Shown piece after piece: positions 44,096-53,435 of a stretch of DNA of 64,000 nucleotides; positions within the stretch are counted from its first letter, which is position 1, and each line of letters starts with the position of its first letter. Location of the stretch: assembly GCF_041228105.1 (NCBI RefSeq), contig NZ_CP166097.1, positions 2,790,001-2,854,000 of the forward strand, read 5' to 3'. The position numbers were made by a program, and so were the translations under genes. The notes under the pieces are model-generated. The model had not been told where the DNA came from, did not search any database, and saw nothing but the letters and a program-made list of their open reading frames with translations. Source of the stretch: Pectobacterium aroidearum (GTDB taxonomy: Bacteria > Pseudomonadota > Gammaproteobacteria > Enterobacterales > Enterobacteriaceae).

Positions 44096-44554
44096 ATGAC
44101 AATGACAGATATCGCGCTGGTCGTGTTGATTGCATTAGCGTTGATTTACGCCATCTATGATGAGTTCATCATAGATAAACGCAAAGGGAAAACGTTGCTC
44201 TTCGTCCCGCTGAAACGGACGAATCGGCTCGATACGCTGATTTTTATCGGCTTAGTGGGGATTCTTATTTATCAAAATGTGATGAGTAATGGCGCTATTC
44301 TCACTACCTATCTTTTGATTTCTCTCGCTTTCATGGCGTGTTATCTGACTTATATTCGTCGACCTAAACTGGTTTTTAAATCAACCGGTTTCTTTTATGC
44401 AAATATATTCATTCCTTATACCAGAATTAAAAATATGAATTTATCTGAGGATGGCGTATTAGTCATTGCTCTTGAAAAACGCCGTTTATTAATACAGGTT
44501 ACGCAGCTTGATGATTTAGAAAAGATATATAAATTTATGATTGAGAATCAATGA
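44096..44554 (+). CDS. yobD: YobD family inner-membrane protein (DUF986)
   Basis: 152 residues, three predicted membrane segments (about 5-22, 48-66 and 73-90), then a soluble C-terminal part. The segments [15 protein letters not shown] of E. coli YobD and [16 protein letters not shown] here are nearly identical, as is the end [16 protein letters not shown]. Function unknown. AGGG precedes the ATG. It sits between manZ and mntP as in E. coli and is probably transcribed alone, since terminator-like hairpins flank it. Confidence 0.93.
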   Translation: MTMTDIALVVLIALALIYAIYDEFIIDKRKGKTLLFVPLKRTNRLDTLIFIGLVGILIYQNVMSNGAILTTYLLISLAFMACYLTYIRRPKLVFKSTGFFYANIFIPYTRIKNMNLSEDGVLVIALEKRRLLIQVTQLDDLEKIYKFMIENQ

Positions 44555-44753
44555 GGTAAGCTTATCAGGCAAATTATTTAAAATAGCCAACAATATACAC
44601 CTGGTTTCCTGGTGGTATTTTAACCCCAATAACCTTGTCGTTATTTTATACGATTAGTCGATTTCAGCAATCAAATGAAAATAATTATCAATTGCATTAT
44701 TAACACGTAAAACTTTTAGTGTTGTTTACTGCATAAATAATATGGTAAGGTTG

Positions 44754-44979
44754 CGCCGTCATTGGGGAGTAGCCGATTTCTGATTAATTAATATTCACCG
44801 AACTAATCAGAAATGCTCGTATCAACATACTCGTTTTATCTCCTAATTTACAGGAGCATGAACGTGGTGCGGGCGGCCAAGCGTGATTGGCAGGCGAGAC
44901 CATAGACACGTAAGATCGTCGTTCGGGTTGGGGATGATCTGCGTGTATATGGTTAATCGTCCAGCCGAGGCTATTTACA
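44754..44979 (+). ncRNA. yybP-ykoY (manganese) riboswitch leader of mntP
   Basis: The leader contains the two conserved blocks of this Mn2+ riboswitch class: TTGGGGAGTAGCCGATTTC near 44763-44781 and GGCAGGCGAGACCAT at about 44890-44904. The variable hairpin TTTCTGATTAAT ... ATTAATCAGAAA type lies between them. The E. coli mntP leader has the same TTGGGGAGTAGCCGATTTC and GGCAGGCGAGACCAT. The aptamer should end near 44910; the remaining 70 bases form the expression platform, which would open the mntP ribosome binding site when manganese binds. Confidence 0.93.
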
Positions 44980-45552
44980 ATGAATATGTCAGCAACACTT
45001 ATCCTAGCATTTGGTATGTCAATGGATGCCTTCGCCGCGTCAATCGGTAAAGGTGCCGTCCTGCATAATCCTCGTTTCCGTGATGCCATTCGTACTGGTC
45101 TCATTTTCGGCGTTATTGAAGCTATCACCCCGCTCATCGGTTGGGCACTTGGTTTCTTTGCCAGCCAATATATTCTCGAGTGGGATCACTGGGTTGCCTT
45201 TACGCTCTTACTGATCTTAGGCGGACGTATGGTCGTTGAAGGATTCAAAGGTTCTTCAGACTGTCGCTGCGAAAAAGTCAAAAATCATAGCCTGGCGCTG
45301 CTGGTCTGCACGGCTATTGCCACCAGTCTGGATGCCATGGCCATCGGCGTCGGTCTGGCTTTCCTTCAGGTCAATATTCTCCATACTGCGATGGTGATTG
45401 GTTGCGCCACTATGATTATGGTTACGCTTGGAATGATGATTGGCCGCTATATTGGCCCAATTCTTGGTAAAAAAGCAGAAGTGATGGGTGGGCTGGTTCT
45501 GATTGGTATCGGCTGTAATATCCTGTATGAGCATCTCGGCTACGCCGCCTGA
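44980..45552 (+). CDS. mntP: Manganese efflux pump MntP
   Basis: 190 residues, six-helix inner-membrane Mn2+ exporter. Two homologous halves each carry an acidic signature: [19 protein letters not shown] at the N-terminus and [15 protein letters not shown] in the middle, whose aspartates bind the metal. The loop [13 protein letters not shown] contains two cysteines. The ribosome binding site lies in the riboswitch platform. A strong terminator follows. It gives Mn2+ export a few kilobases from the sit importer. Confidence 0.97.
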   Translation: MNMSATLILAFGMSMDAFAASIGKGAVLHNPRFRDAIRTGLIFGVIEAITPLIGWALGFFASQYILEWDHWVAFTLLLILGGRMVVEGFKGSSDCRCEKVKNHSLALLVCTAIATSLDAMAIGVGLAFLQVNILHTAMVIGCATMIMVTLGMMIGRYIGPILGKKAEVMGGLVLIGIGCNILYEHLGYAA

Positions 45553-45569
45553 TAAAACACACCTACACT

Positions 45570-45605
45570 AACGGGCAGCCCGACTATCGCGCTGCCCGTT
45601 TTTTA
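45570..45605 (+). terminator. Terminator of mntP
   Basis: 10-bp stem AACGGGCAGC / GCTGCCCGTT, 11-base loop, followed by TTTTAT. Confidence 0.9.
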
Positions 45606-45615
45606 TTCTGTTTAA

Positions 45616-46446
45616 TTAAGCGACGACGACGCTATCAACACGCTGATGCAAGCGAATAATAAAATCCGTTTCACAACTAAATACGGCAGTCGCTCGCAAT
45701 CGCTCGCTAACGTCTGGCGTTGCCCGCCAGGCAAAAGGCGTCATTTGCAATAGTGCGGCAGCCTCGTTCCCGGATAACTGCATCGGGTACGCGAGCGTTT
45801 GCTGATCCATAAGCTGAAAGCCAGCGAGCACTTCATCTTTACTCGGGTGTAATAACACCTCATCGTAGACTTCCGCTTTCAGTTGATAAAGGTGTCGCGG
45901 CCCCGGAGACACCGTCACGACCCAACCACCCACCTTAATGGTGCGCTGTAGCTCAGCGTCATTACACGGCGCGTAGATTTTTACCACTGCATCAAGGGAT
46001 GCGTCGCTAAAAGGCAGTCTCTGGCTGGATGCAACGCAAAACTCAACATTTTCATACCGCTTTGCCGCACGCTGAATCGCCGCTTTGGATACATCCAGTC
46101 CGTAGACCGTCATCGTTCTGTGCGAGGTGAGACGATGCGCCAGCTCCGCGGTGTAATATCCTTCGCCACAGCCGATGTCCAACAGTGCAGTAGCGTCACT
46201 TGCCACAATAGTATCAACGTGTTGTGCCACGGCGTCGCGTAGCGGTTGATAGTGACCGGCTTCCAGAAAACTGCGCCGCGCCTGCATCATTTCGGCACTG
46301 TCGCCAGGCTGTTTTGAACGCTTAAACTGCACTGGCAACAGGTTAACGTACCCTTCTTTCGCACAGTCAAAGCTATGTTTACCACACGTCCATTGCCGCG
46401 GGTGTCGCTCCAGAGGTAACTGGCATAGCGGACACTGATAACTCAT
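45616..46446 (-). CDS. rlmA: 23S rRNA (guanine745-N1)-methyltransferase
   Basis: 276 residues. SAM-dependent enzyme methylating G745 of 23S rRNA. An N-terminal zinc finger (CPLCQLPL ... CGKHSFDC, residues about 4-30) binds the r[24 protein letters not shown] follows. The Rossmann domain has [15 protein letters not shown] (motif I) and [16 protein letters not shown]. The start MSYQCPLC fits E. coli; a GTG two codons upstream (46452) is closer to the AGGA ribosome binding site and cannot be excluded. Confidence 0.95.
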   Translation of the reverse strand: MSYQCPLCQLPLERHPRQWTCGKHSFDCAKEGYVNLLPVQFKRSKQPGDSAEMMQARRSFLEAGHYQPLRDAVAQHVDTIVASDATALLDIGCGEGYYTAELAHRLTSHRTMTVYGLDVSKAAIQRAAKRYENVEFCVASSQRLPFSDASLDAVVKIYAPCNDAELQRTIKVGGWVVTVSPGPRHLYQLKAEVYDEVLLHPSKDEVLAGFQLMDQQTLAYPMQLSGNEAAALLQMTPFAWRATPDVSERLRATAVFSCETDFIIRLHQRVDSVVVA

Positions 46447-46513
46447 CGGCACATTTTCCTCATTAAAAACATCTTTATTGCGTCACGGGTAAAGATAAAA
46501 CGCAGACAACAAA

Positions 46514-46535
46514 AAACCCGCACCATGGCGGGTTT
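46514..46535 (-). terminator. Terminator of yobF-cspC
   Basis: 8-bp stem AAACCCGC / GCGGGTTT, loop ACCATG. Read on the minus strand it is followed by TTTTG after the stem's own T's, 18 bases past the cspC stop. Confidence 0.88.
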
Positions 46536-46553
46536 TGCAACAGAGCTGTAAAA

Positions 46554-46763
46554 TTACAGCGCAGTGACGTTTACTGCGGAAGGACCTTTCTGGCCATCCT
46601 GAATTTCGAATTCTACGTTCTGGCCTTCAGCCAGAGTTTTGAAGCCGTTGCCTTGAATTGCAGAGAAGTGTACGAATACATCTTTGCTGCCGTCAGCAGG
46701 AGTGATGAAACCAAAGCCTTTAGACTCGTTGAACCACTTAACCTGACCTTTAATCTTTGCCAT
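46554..46763 (-). CDS. cspC: Cold-shock-like RNA chaperone CspC
   Basis: 69 residues, nearly identical to E. coli CspC. One OB-fold cold-shock domain with RNP1 (KGFGFITP) and RNP2 (VFVHFSAI). It melts RNA structure and stabilises RpoS-dependent transcripts in E. coli; it is expressed at 37 C and is not itself cold-induced. GGAAAT precedes the ATG. It is preceded on the same strand by yobF. Confidence 0.97.
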   Translation of the reverse strand: MAKIKGQVKWFNESKGFGFITPADGSKDVFVHFSAIQGNGFKTLAEGQNVEFEIQDGQKGPSAVNVTAL

Positions 46764-46804
46764 TTCAAATATTTCCTTTAATTGTTTAAACCGCCAAAAA
46801 GGCG

Positions 46805-46921
46805 TTATACAGACAAACCAAAGTCGTTACTGCTTGAGGCACTAAGATAAGGATCGGCAGAGAAGCAGCATGCAACGCTAAAGGTTGTACTTAAGTCTTC
46901 TTTACTGAAAATGCCATTCAT
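46805..46921 (-). CDS. yobF: YobF family small protein
   Basis: 38 residues, [20 protein letters not shown] then [19 protein letters not shown]. coli YobF begins MCGIFSKEVLSK and has FSAEPYIGASCSN in the middle, so the two clearly correspond. The protein is 9 residues shorter at the C-terminus. E. coli YobF accumulates under heat and other stress and is cotranscribed with cspC; the 41-base gap to cspC suggests the same here. GAGGT lies 12 bases upstream of the ATG, a long spacing. Confidence 0.85.
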   Translation of the reverse strand: MNGIFSKEDLSTTFSVACCFSADPYLSASSSNDFGLSV

Positions 46922-47365
46922 ATACAGAACTGTACCTCGTTTTACCCAGAAGCGTTATTACACACTATGTAATCAATGGCAAGGCCTTTTTTATCAGTCG
47001 TGGACATGCCGCACAAATTCACGTCATCCCTGATTCATTAATACACGATAAGGTTAGCTGGCGCCTATATTCAGAGGTTGCTTCTGCCCCCGTACAATAA
47101 GCGCTCACTGGATTCTATTATGCAAAAAAATACGCGACAACCGTCGCATTTCTGACACAGTCGCACCAGTAATCATAACAAAAAGCTATAATTGGCGGGC
47201 GACTATGAAGAGATATTGAACACTAACAACACGCGTGCCCGATAGCAGTCGCTGCTTATATCAATGCTTAAAATCGATTGCCATTTTTATGCTATCTATA
47301 TCTTTTGCATTAATACATTACATAATAGAAATTATTTATAACCTAACCTTTCGTTACGTCAGGAA
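46922..47365. other. Non-coding region upstream of yobF
   Basis: 444 bases without a convincing gene. It should hold the yobF-cspC promoter; AT-rich minus-strand blocks near 47180 (ATTATAGC) and 47300 are candidates, but no pair stands out. In E. coli yebO and mgrB lie here; neither was found. Confidence 0.4.
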
Positions 47366-47461
47366 TTAACTTGTTTGAACCAACAACACTAATAATGCCA
47401 TTAAAAAAGTCAATAGGACCAAACTTGCCAGCTTCCAACGTCGTTCTGATTTTGTGCTCAT
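47366..47461 (-). CDS. 31-residue single-pass membrane peptide
   Basis: MSTKSERRWKLASLVLLTFL then MALLVLLVQTS: a short basic N-terminus (Lys4, Arg7, Arg8, Lys11) followed by one hydrophobic helix of about 17 residues, predicting N-in orientation. It sits where E. coli has mgrB (PhoQ inhibitor), but it is shorter and lacks the two cysteines of MgrB, so it is not called mgrB. AAGGA lies 11 bases before the ATG. I do not recognise the family. Confidence 0.5.
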   Translation of the reverse strand: MSTKSERRWKLASLVLLTFLMALLVLLVQTS

Positions 47462-47806
47462 ATCACTTACAATCCTTTCGTATAAAATAGAGACATCTCT
47501 CACATTCTTTATGGTTTATCGGCAGCTACCGTTATTTTCTTAAGGTTACATCAGATTTATCTCTTTTTTTGGCGTAAATTTCACCATGTGTATAACTATG
47601 TATAGTCGCGCGACAGTTCACTACCGTTACCGTTAGACTTTCGTTGTAACCTTAAGTACGATTCATTAAATTAAAGCAACATTTCTGTTACTAAAGGAGC
47701 ATGATGCGTTCCTTACCCGCGCAAGCGCGTGCAACGAGCCTGCGAACAGTGATTTATTGTGTCATGAGACACCCTCCAATATTGCCTCCCTGCCCTTCTC
47801 TGCCTC
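47462..47806. other. Non-coding region upstream of the sit promoter
   Basis: No supported gene. A 57-codon frame (ATG 47701) ends at the sitA start but spans the sit promoter, so I do not accept it. An inverted pair AAGGTTAC (47541) and GTAACCTT (47647) flanks about 100 bases of AT-rich sequence and may mark a transcript end or a binding region. Confidence 0.35.
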
Positions 47807-47836
47807 TTGACTTAAATGATATTGATAATTATTCTC
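47807..47836 (+). promoter_or_regulatory. sitABCD promoter with Fur box
   Basis: -35 TTGACT (47807-47812), 17-base spacer, -10 TATTCT (47830-47835). The Fur-box-like 19-mer GATATTGATAATTATTCTC (47818-47836) fits GATAATGATAATCATTATC at 16 of 19 positions and covers the spacer and -10. Iron-loaded Fur would therefore repress sitABCD. Confidence 0.82.
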
Positions 47837-47870
47837 AAGTAACACTTTCACGGTTTGTAAGGATATCCGC

Positions 47871-48785
47871 ATGATTGGTTTTCACGCCCGTTTACCCGCC
47901 CTGTTTCGTCGCATCGCACTGCCGTGCACGTTACTGCTTTTAGCCGGTACCTCCGCTCAGGCGGCTGAAAAGCTTAAAGTCATCACCACCTTTACCATCA
48001 TTCAGGATATCGCACAGAATATTGCAGGCGATGCCGCGACCGTCGAGTCCATCACCAAACCCGGTGCCGAGATTCATGATTATCAACCGACACCGCGCGA
48101 TATTGTGAAAACACAGTCTGCGCAGTTGGTACTGTGGAACGGAATGAATCTTGAGCGCTGGTTTACGCGCTTTTTTGAAAACGTGAAAAATGTGCCCGCC
48201 GTTGTGGTAACGGAAGGCATCACGCCGCTTCCAATTCGCGAAGGTGCTTATAATGGCAACCCAAACCCGCATGCCTGGATGTCTCCCTCCAATGCATTAA
48301 TCTATATTGAAAATATCCGCAAAGGCCTGGTGCAAGCCGATCCTGCTAATGCAGAGACATATAATCGTAATGCCAAAGCCTATGCAGAAAAAATTAAGGC
48401 TCTCGACGCACCGCTGCGTGAGCGTCTTTCCCGCATTCCAGAACAACAACGTTGGTTAGTCACCAGTGAAGGCGCCTTCAGCTATCTGACGAAGGATTAT
48501 CAGTTCAATGAGGTCTACCTCTGGCCAATCAATGCCGACGAGCAAGGCTCTCCGCAGCAAGTGCGTCGGGTTATCGATACCGTGCGCGAAAAATCTATTC
48601 CTGTGGTATTCAGCGAAAGTACCGTTTCCGATAAACCAGCCAAACAGGTCAGCAAGGAAACGGGGGCTAAATATGGCGGCGTACTATATGTTGATTCGTT
48701 GTCTACAGAAAAAGGCCCTGTGCCAACCTATATCGACCTGTTACAAGTGACGGTGGAAACCATCGCGAAAGGATTTAATCAATGA
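47871..48785 (+). CDS. sitA: Manganese/iron ABC transporter, periplasmic binding protein
   Basis: 304 residues, cluster A-I metal-binding protein (SitA/YfeA). The signal peptide ends TSAQA-AEK near residue 31. Metal ligands of the family are visible: His69 region ([11 protein letters not shown]), NPHAWMSP, a Glu in VVFSES and the Asp of YVDSLS. Preference for Mn2+ or Fe2+ is not readable from sequence. AGGA precedes the ATG, and the stop overlaps sitB by four bases. Confidence 0.95.
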   Translation: MIGFHARLPALFRRIALPCTLLLLAGTSAQAAEKLKVITTFTIIQDIAQNIAGDAATVESITKPGAEIHDYQPTPRDIVKTQSAQLVLWNGMNLERWFTRFFENVKNVPAVVVTEGITPLPIREGAYNGNPNPHAWMSPSNALIYIENIRKGLVQADPANAETYNRNAKAYAEKIKALDAPLRERLSRIPEQQRWLVTSEGAFSYLTKDYQFNEVYLWPINADEQGSPQQVRRVIDTVREKSIPVVFSESTVSDKPAKQVSKETGAKYGGVLYVDSLSTEKGPVPTYIDLLQVTVETIAKGFNQ

Positions 48786-49672
48786 GTAGCGATCGAGCAG
48801 TACAGTCATTAGAAGTCAATGATGTTTCGGTTACTTACAGCAACGGGCATCAAGCTATTCGCCACGCCTCATTTTCCCTGACCGGCGGTACGATTTGCGC
48901 CTTGGTTGGCGTAAACGGCAGTGGAAAATCGACGCTGTTCAAAAGCATCATGGGGTTAGTCAAGCCTACCTCTGGGCAGGTACTGCTCAACCAGCAGCCG
49001 ATCTATCAGGCGCTAAAACAGAATCTGGTTGCCTATGTTCCACAAACAGAGGATGTAGACTGGAATTTTCCCGTTCTGGTGTCCGATGTTGTCATGATGG
49101 GACGCTACGGACGGATGAATTTCCTGCGCATCCCGAGTAAACAGGATCGCACCATTGTCGCGGAATCATTGGAACGCGTTGGGCTATCGACGCTGCAACA
49201 TCGCCAAATCGGTGAACTCTCCGGCGGTCAAAAAAAACGGGTATTTCTGGCGCGGGCACTGGCTCAACAAGGCAGCGTGTTACTGCTGGATGAACCTTTC
49301 ACCGGCGTAGACGTTAAAACAGAGAACGCCATTATCGATCTGCTACGCACGTTGCGCGATGAAGGCCATTTGATTCTGGTGGCAACCCATAACCTTGGCA
49401 GCGTTCCCGAGTTTTGCGACAACGTTATTTTGGTCAATCGTACCGTTTTAGCCGCCGGGCCGACGCACAGTACCTTCACACAAAGCAATTTGGAGAAAAC
49501 GTTCGGTGGCGTTCTACGACACATCAACCTTGGCGGATCTCATCTTCACGATGATGACGATGTCCGCTCGGTGACAGTGCTGACAGACGATGAACGTCCG
49601 GCTGTGTTCTACGGTTCGACCAAGAGCGATCCTCCAGCGTCACGTACAATACCGGAGGAGAAGCAGCCCTGA
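48782..49672 (+). CDS. sitB: Manganese/iron ABC transporter, ATP-binding protein
   Basis: 296 residues. Walker [10 protein letters not shown] (about residue 41), Q-loop [14 protein letters not shown] typical of metal-type importers, signature LSGGQKKR, Walker [13 protein letters not shown] and H-loop LVATHN. It energises uptake through SitC/SitD. ATGA overlap with sitA and a TGATG overlap with sitC show tight coupling. The last 50 residues ([20 protein letters not shown]...) extend beyond the ATPase core, as in YfeB. Confidence 0.95.
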   Translation: MSSDRAVQSLEVNDVSVTYSNGHQAIRHASFSLTGGTICALVGVNGSGKSTLFKSIMGLVKPTSGQVLLNQQPIYQALKQNLVAYVPQTEDVDWNFPVLVSDVVMMGRYGRMNFLRIPSKQDRTIVAESLERVGLSTLQHRQIGELSGGQKKRVFLARALAQQGSVLLLDEPFTGVDVKTENAIIDLLRTLRDEGHLILVATHNLGSVPEFCDNVILVNRTVLAAGPTHSTFTQSNLEKTFGGVLRHINLGGSHLHDDDDVRSVTVLTDDERPAVFYGSTKSDPPASRTIPEEKQP

Positions 49673-50535
49673 TGATCGATATCCTGTTGCAGCCATTCAG
49701 CTATAACTACATGGTCAAAGCGATCTGGGTCAGCGCGATTGTCGGCGGCGTATGCGCTTTTCTTTCAGCGTACCTGATGCTGAAAGGCTGGTCGCTGATG
49801 GGCGATGCGCTCTCCCACTCTGTCGTTCCCGGTGTTGCAGGTGCCTATGCATTGGGCCTGCCCTACGCGGCGGGGGCATTTTTTACCGGAATGCTCGCCG
49901 CGCTGGCGATGACCCTCATCCGTCACATTACCCGATTGCGCGAAGATGCGATTATCGGTTTTATTTTCTCAACGTTTTTCGCTGTCGGTCTGCTGATCAT
50001 TTCGCTTAATCCGACATCGGTTAACGTGCAATCCATCATTTTCGGCAATATTTTGGGCATTGCCGACGAAGATATTCTGCAAGTTGAAATCATCATTGGT
50101 GTAACGTTCCTGATTCTCTGCCTGCTGTGGAAAGATCTGCTGGCCGTGTTCTTCGATGAAAATCACGCCCGTTCGATTGGCCTTTCTCCGCTAAAGCTGA
50201 AAATTCTGTTCTTTACGCTGTTGAGCGCCTGTACTGTCGCGGCGTTGCAAACCGTCGGGGCGATTTTGGTAATCGCAATGGTGATTACACCGGGTGCCAC
50301 CGCTTACCTGCTCACCGATCGGTTTGGTCGTCTGGTTGTGATATCTATTGCACTGGGCGCCATTACCAGCGCCGTGGGTGCGTATCTGAGCTTTTTCCTT
50401 GATGGCGCAACTGGCGGCGTGATTGTCACCTTGCAAACCGTCGTCTTCCTGTTGGCGTTTGTCTTTGCCCCCAAGCACGGGTTACTGGCATCGCGCCGCC
50501 TGCGGCTACGCGATCAATCAGGAGATGCATTATGA
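49672..50535 (+). CDS. sitC: Manganese/iron ABC transporter, permease
   Basis: 287-residue inner-membrane permease of the ABC-3 family with about eight hydrophobic helices. GWSLMGDALSHSVVPGVAGAY near residue 38 is the family signature, and HARSIGLSPLKLKILFF carries the coupling helix that contacts SitB. The start overlaps the sitB stop by one base. It is a paralogue of SitD with the same topology. Confidence 0.95.
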   Translation: MIDILLQPFSYNYMVKAIWVSAIVGGVCAFLSAYLMLKGWSLMGDALSHSVVPGVAGAYALGLPYAAGAFFTGMLAALAMTLIRHITRLREDAIIGFIFSTFFAVGLLIISLNPTSVNVQSIIFGNILGIADEDILQVEIIIGVTFLILCLLWKDLLAVFFDENHARSIGLSPLKLKILFFTLLSACTVAALQTVGAILVIAMVITPGATAYLLTDRFGRLVVISIALGAITSAVGAYLSFFLDGATGGVIVTLQTVVFLLAFVFAPKHGLLASRRLRLRDQSGDAL

Positions 50536-51389
50536 CGCTGATGAGCTGGTTAATTGACCCACTGACCTATCCCTTCATGCAACGTGCGTTACTTGCCGCC
50601 GTCGTCACTGGTACGGTCTGCGCGGTACTGTCGTGCTATCTGGTACTGAAAGGCTGGTCGCTAATGGGGGACGCCATTTCCCATGCCGTGCTGCCCGGTA
50701 TTGTTGTCGCATTTTTACTGGGGATCCCGCTGGTCATCGGCGCTTTCGTTTCCGGTATTTTTTGTGCAGTAGCAACGGGATACGTGAAAGAACACAGCCG
50801 CGTAAAAGAAGATACGGTAATGGGGATCATCTTTTCCGGTATGTTTGCTCTGGGGCTCGTCATGTTCGCGCGTATCGATACCGATCAGCATCTAAACCAT
50901 ATCTTGTTTGGTAACGTACTGGGCATCACTCAGCAAGAGCTGACGCAAATCTTGCTGATTGCCGGGGTAACGCTGGGTATTGTGTTATTGAAACGGCGAG
51001 ATTTCATGCTGTACTGCTTCGACCCCAACCATGCGCGCGTCATCGGCCTGCCCGTTAAGCTGCTGCACTATGGATTGTTAAGCCTGCTAGCAATGACGAT
51101 TGTTGCATCACTACAGGCTGTCGGCGTTATTCTGGTGATTGCGATGCTGATTGCCCCGGGCATTATTGCCTTTATGGTCTGCAAGCGCTTCGAGCGTATG
51201 GTGCTTGTCGCCACGCTGGTTTCCGTCATTTCCTGTATCGCTGGTACGCTGATCAGTTTCTATATCGATGGCGCGACAGGCCCTTGCATCGTTATCGTTC
51301 AGGCCTTGTTCTTCACGCTGGCGCTGACATACCACCAGCTAAAACTGCGTCGTCAGTCAGCGTCTCAGGTTGTCACTGACGCGCTATAG
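50532..51389 (+). CDS. sitD: Manganese/iron ABC transporter, permease
   Basis: 285 residues, second ABC-3 permease. GWSLMGDAISHAVLPGIVVAF mirrors the SitC signature, and HARVIGLPVKLLHYGLLSLL is the coupling region. The ATG overlaps the sitC stop (ATGA, 50532-50535). A hairpin (GTAACCGG / CCGGTTAC at 51420-51447) follows without a T-run, so the operon end is likely but not a textbook terminator. Confidence 0.95.
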   Translation: MTLMSWLIDPLTYPFMQRALLAAVVTGTVCAVLSCYLVLKGWSLMGDAISHAVLPGIVVAFLLGIPLVIGAFVSGIFCAVATGYVKEHSRVKEDTVMGIIFSGMFALGLVMFARIDTDQHLNHILFGNVLGITQQELTQILLIAGVTLGIVLLKRRDFMLYCFDPNHARVIGLPVKLLHYGLLSLLAMTIVASLQAVGVILVIAMLIAPGIIAFMVCKRFERMVLVATLVSVISCIAGTLISFYIDGATGPCIVIVQALFFTLALTYHQLKLRRQSASQVVTDAL

Positions 51390-51659
51390 CGCTTACTCGC
51401 TGCAAGCCTCTGAGCATGACGTAACCGGAAGACCGCTGCCGGTTACGTCACTCATCACGATTCTCTGCCTTCATCCGGCGGATGGGGCGTTATCCTAACC
51501 CCGCTATTTTTAATTCCGACTATACTTGTTTCTCGCTATCTGCGCCTATTGTTATCAGTGTGCTATAGATTCCATTTTTATTGCGCTCAATGGGTTACCG
51601 TAAACGAATCACCCCAGTGAATAGCAGGGTATCGGCAACATCAACGGGAGGATGACCTT

Positions 51660-52520
51660 ATGTGGCAAGCTATCAGCCGACTTTTGGAAGAGCATCACGG
51701 TACTGCGGATATTCAGGAACACAGCGAACTGCCCGGTGGGGAAATACATCCAGCCTGGTATGTCCGTTACGGCGATCATGACGTCTTCGTAAAATGCGAT
51801 AGTCGTGAAATGTTGGCTAAATTCACCGCTGAAGCCGATCAACTGCACCTGCTGAGCCGCAGCAATACCGTGCGAGTGCCAGCCGTCTACGGTGTCGGTA
51901 GTTCACGCGATCACAGCTTCCTGCTTCTGCAATTCCTGCCCGTTAAACCGTTGGATGCCCACAGTGCCTGGTGTCTGGGCGAGCAGTTAGCGCGTCTGCA
52001 CCAATGGAGCGACCAGCCGCAATTTGGACTGGATTTCGACAACGATCTCTCAACCACGCCTCAGCCAAACAGCTGGCAGCGGCGCTGGGCGACCTTTTTT
52101 GCCGAACAGCGTATTGGATGGCAGTTACAGCTGGCAGCAGAAAAAGGGATGCATTTTGGTCACATTGAAACGCTGATCGCACGCGTAGAAGAACGTCTGG
52201 CGGGGCATCAGCCACAGCCGTCGCTCTTGCACGGCGACCTGTGGCCAGATAACTGTGCGAATAGCCAGGATGGCGCTTATCTGTTCGATCCGGCCTGCTA
52301 TTGGGGAGACAGAGAATGTGATTTGGCGATGTTGCCGCGCTACCCAGCCCTGCCCGCACAAATTTATGATGGCTACCAAAGCGTATGGCCGCTGGATAAA
52401 GGCTTTATCGATCGCCAGCCTATTTACCAAATTTATTATCTGCTTAACCGCGCCAATCTTTTCGGCGGCAAACATATCGTTGAGGCGCAACAACTCATTG
52501 AGCGGCAGTTGTTAATCTAG
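51660..52520 (+). CDS. yniA: Fructosamine kinase family protein YniA
   Basis: 286 residues, protein-kinase-like fold of the fructosamine/ketosamine 3-kinase group. Visible motifs: the catalytic loop LLHGDLWPDNC and the metal-binding FDPACYWGDRECDLAML; the Lys of VFVKCDSREML binds ATP and PGGEIHPAW is the family start. Related enzymes phosphorylate sugar-protein adducts; the natural substrate of YniA is unknown. GGAGG precedes the ATG. It converges on yniB. Confidence 0.93.
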   Translation: MWQAISRLLEEHHGTADIQEHSELPGGEIHPAWYVRYGDHDVFVKCDSREMLAKFTAEADQLHLLSRSNTVRVPAVYGVGSSRDHSFLLLQFLPVKPLDAHSAWCLGEQLARLHQWSDQPQFGLDFDNDLSTTPQPNSWQRRWATFFAEQRIGWQLQLAAEKGMHFGHIETLIARVEERLAGHQPQPSLLHGDLWPDNCANSQDGAYLFDPACYWGDRECDLAMLPRYPALPAQIYDGYQSVWPLDKGFIDRQPIYQIYYLLNRANLFGGKHIVEAQQLIERQLLI

Positions 52521-52568
52521 GGTGAGACGTTTGTTCTAAGATGAGAGATGGGACAGGAAGGATACGGA

Positions 52569-52593
52569 GTCTGGCGCAACCATTGCGCCAGAC
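52569..52593. terminator. Hairpin between convergent yniA and yniB
   Basis: 11-bp perfect stem GTCTGGCGCAA / TTGCGCCAGAC with a 3-base loop CCA. No T-run on either side. Confidence 0.6.
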
Positions 52594-52599
52594 CGTCAT

Positions 52600-53148
52600 T
52601 CAGACGGGTAGCCCTAACAAGCGCAGCACCAGATAACCCACACCAGCGATAATCACCGGCAGGATATAAAGCGGAAAGAATTGCACGAAAATCGTATGCC
52701 CAGGAACAATGACACGTGATTCCAACGTCTCACGCGTGTTCCCGCCATCCGCTTTCATCTTTTCCAGAATCAGTTGATCTTCAATGCCTTCCTTTATTGC
52801 CTTCGCCTGACGAGACATCCGGGCACCCGAAACCTGCAAAGCCAGGCCAATAAAAATCAGGATGTAGATCAGCCAAAACATCAGCGTCGCGGCACTAAAA
52901 AAGCGCGTAAAATCCGGCACCGGCGAATTGAACCAAAAAATGTTCAGGAAAGGCGTATTAAATCGCACCATGTCGACCATCAAATGCAGAAAATCCAGGA
53001 GAACAGCGTCAATACCCTGTTTTTTCTGGGTATACGCGTAGAGATAGTTAGCCAGCGAGACGAAAGTTGAAAGCAGCGCGGGAATAAAAAGGATCCATCC
53101 GGCAATGCGTTTAACGACGGCAATACGGCCAGCCTGTTGATACGTCAT
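52600..53148 (-). CDS. yniB: YniB family inner-membrane protein
   Basis: 182 residues with three clear hydrophobic helices (about 15-35, 88-108 and 155-180) and a charged cytosolic stretch between the second and third (RMSRQAKAIKEGIEDQLILE). This matches E. coli YniB. Function unknown. AAGGGG lies 6 bases before the ATG. Its order next to yniA and hxpB is conserved with E. coli. Confidence 0.92.
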   Translation of the reverse strand: MTYQQAGRIAVVKRIAGWILFIPALLSTFVSLANYLYAYTQKKQGIDAVLLDFLHLMVDMVRFNTPFLNIFWFNSPVPDFTRFFSAATLMFWLIYILIFIGLALQVSGARMSRQAKAIKEGIEDQLILEKMKADGGNTRETLESRVIVPGHTIFVQFFPLYILPVIIAGVGYLVLRLLGLPV

Positions 53149-53360
53149 GAGAACCCCTTCTTAGCGACGCACATCGGTAATATATCGTTTTAGTACGACG
53201 GGTAGCCTACTGTAAGTTTACGAGCAGTCAACACTTTATCTCCCCCACCGCCTGATAAGCCACAATGACGACATTACCCCTCTCATATAGCAGCGAGCGC
53301 ATTGACTGTATTCCTCGCCCGTCCGTGAAATTTGTCCTGATGGGTAAACGCTTCGCGTTT

Positions 53361-53390
53361 TGTCCTGCAACTCGACTTCTTTAGGGTATA
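53361..53390. repeat. End fragment of the dispersed palindromic repeat
   Basis: CCTGCAACTCGACTTCTTTA followed by GGGTATA matches the right end of the element at 2734-2992 (TTGCAACCCGAATTATTTAG, GGT). The rest of the yniB-hxpB gap (53149-53435) holds no gene. Confidence 0.55.
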
Positions 53391-53435
53391 GTTTACCATT
53401 AAATTTCCTTTTTCTTTGCTGACGGAGCCAGTGGT

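Noticed and set aside
47366..47461. Calling the 31-residue membrane peptide mgrB
   Set aside because: It lacks the conserved cysteines and the C-terminal periplasmic part of MgrB; only the position agrees.
47701..47874. 57-codon frame ending in an ATGA overlap with sitA, with AGGAG before it
   Set aside because: It spans the Fur-boxed sit promoter, so a sit transcript would start inside it. The amino-acid content (Pro/Arg/Cys) looks random and no family is recognisable.
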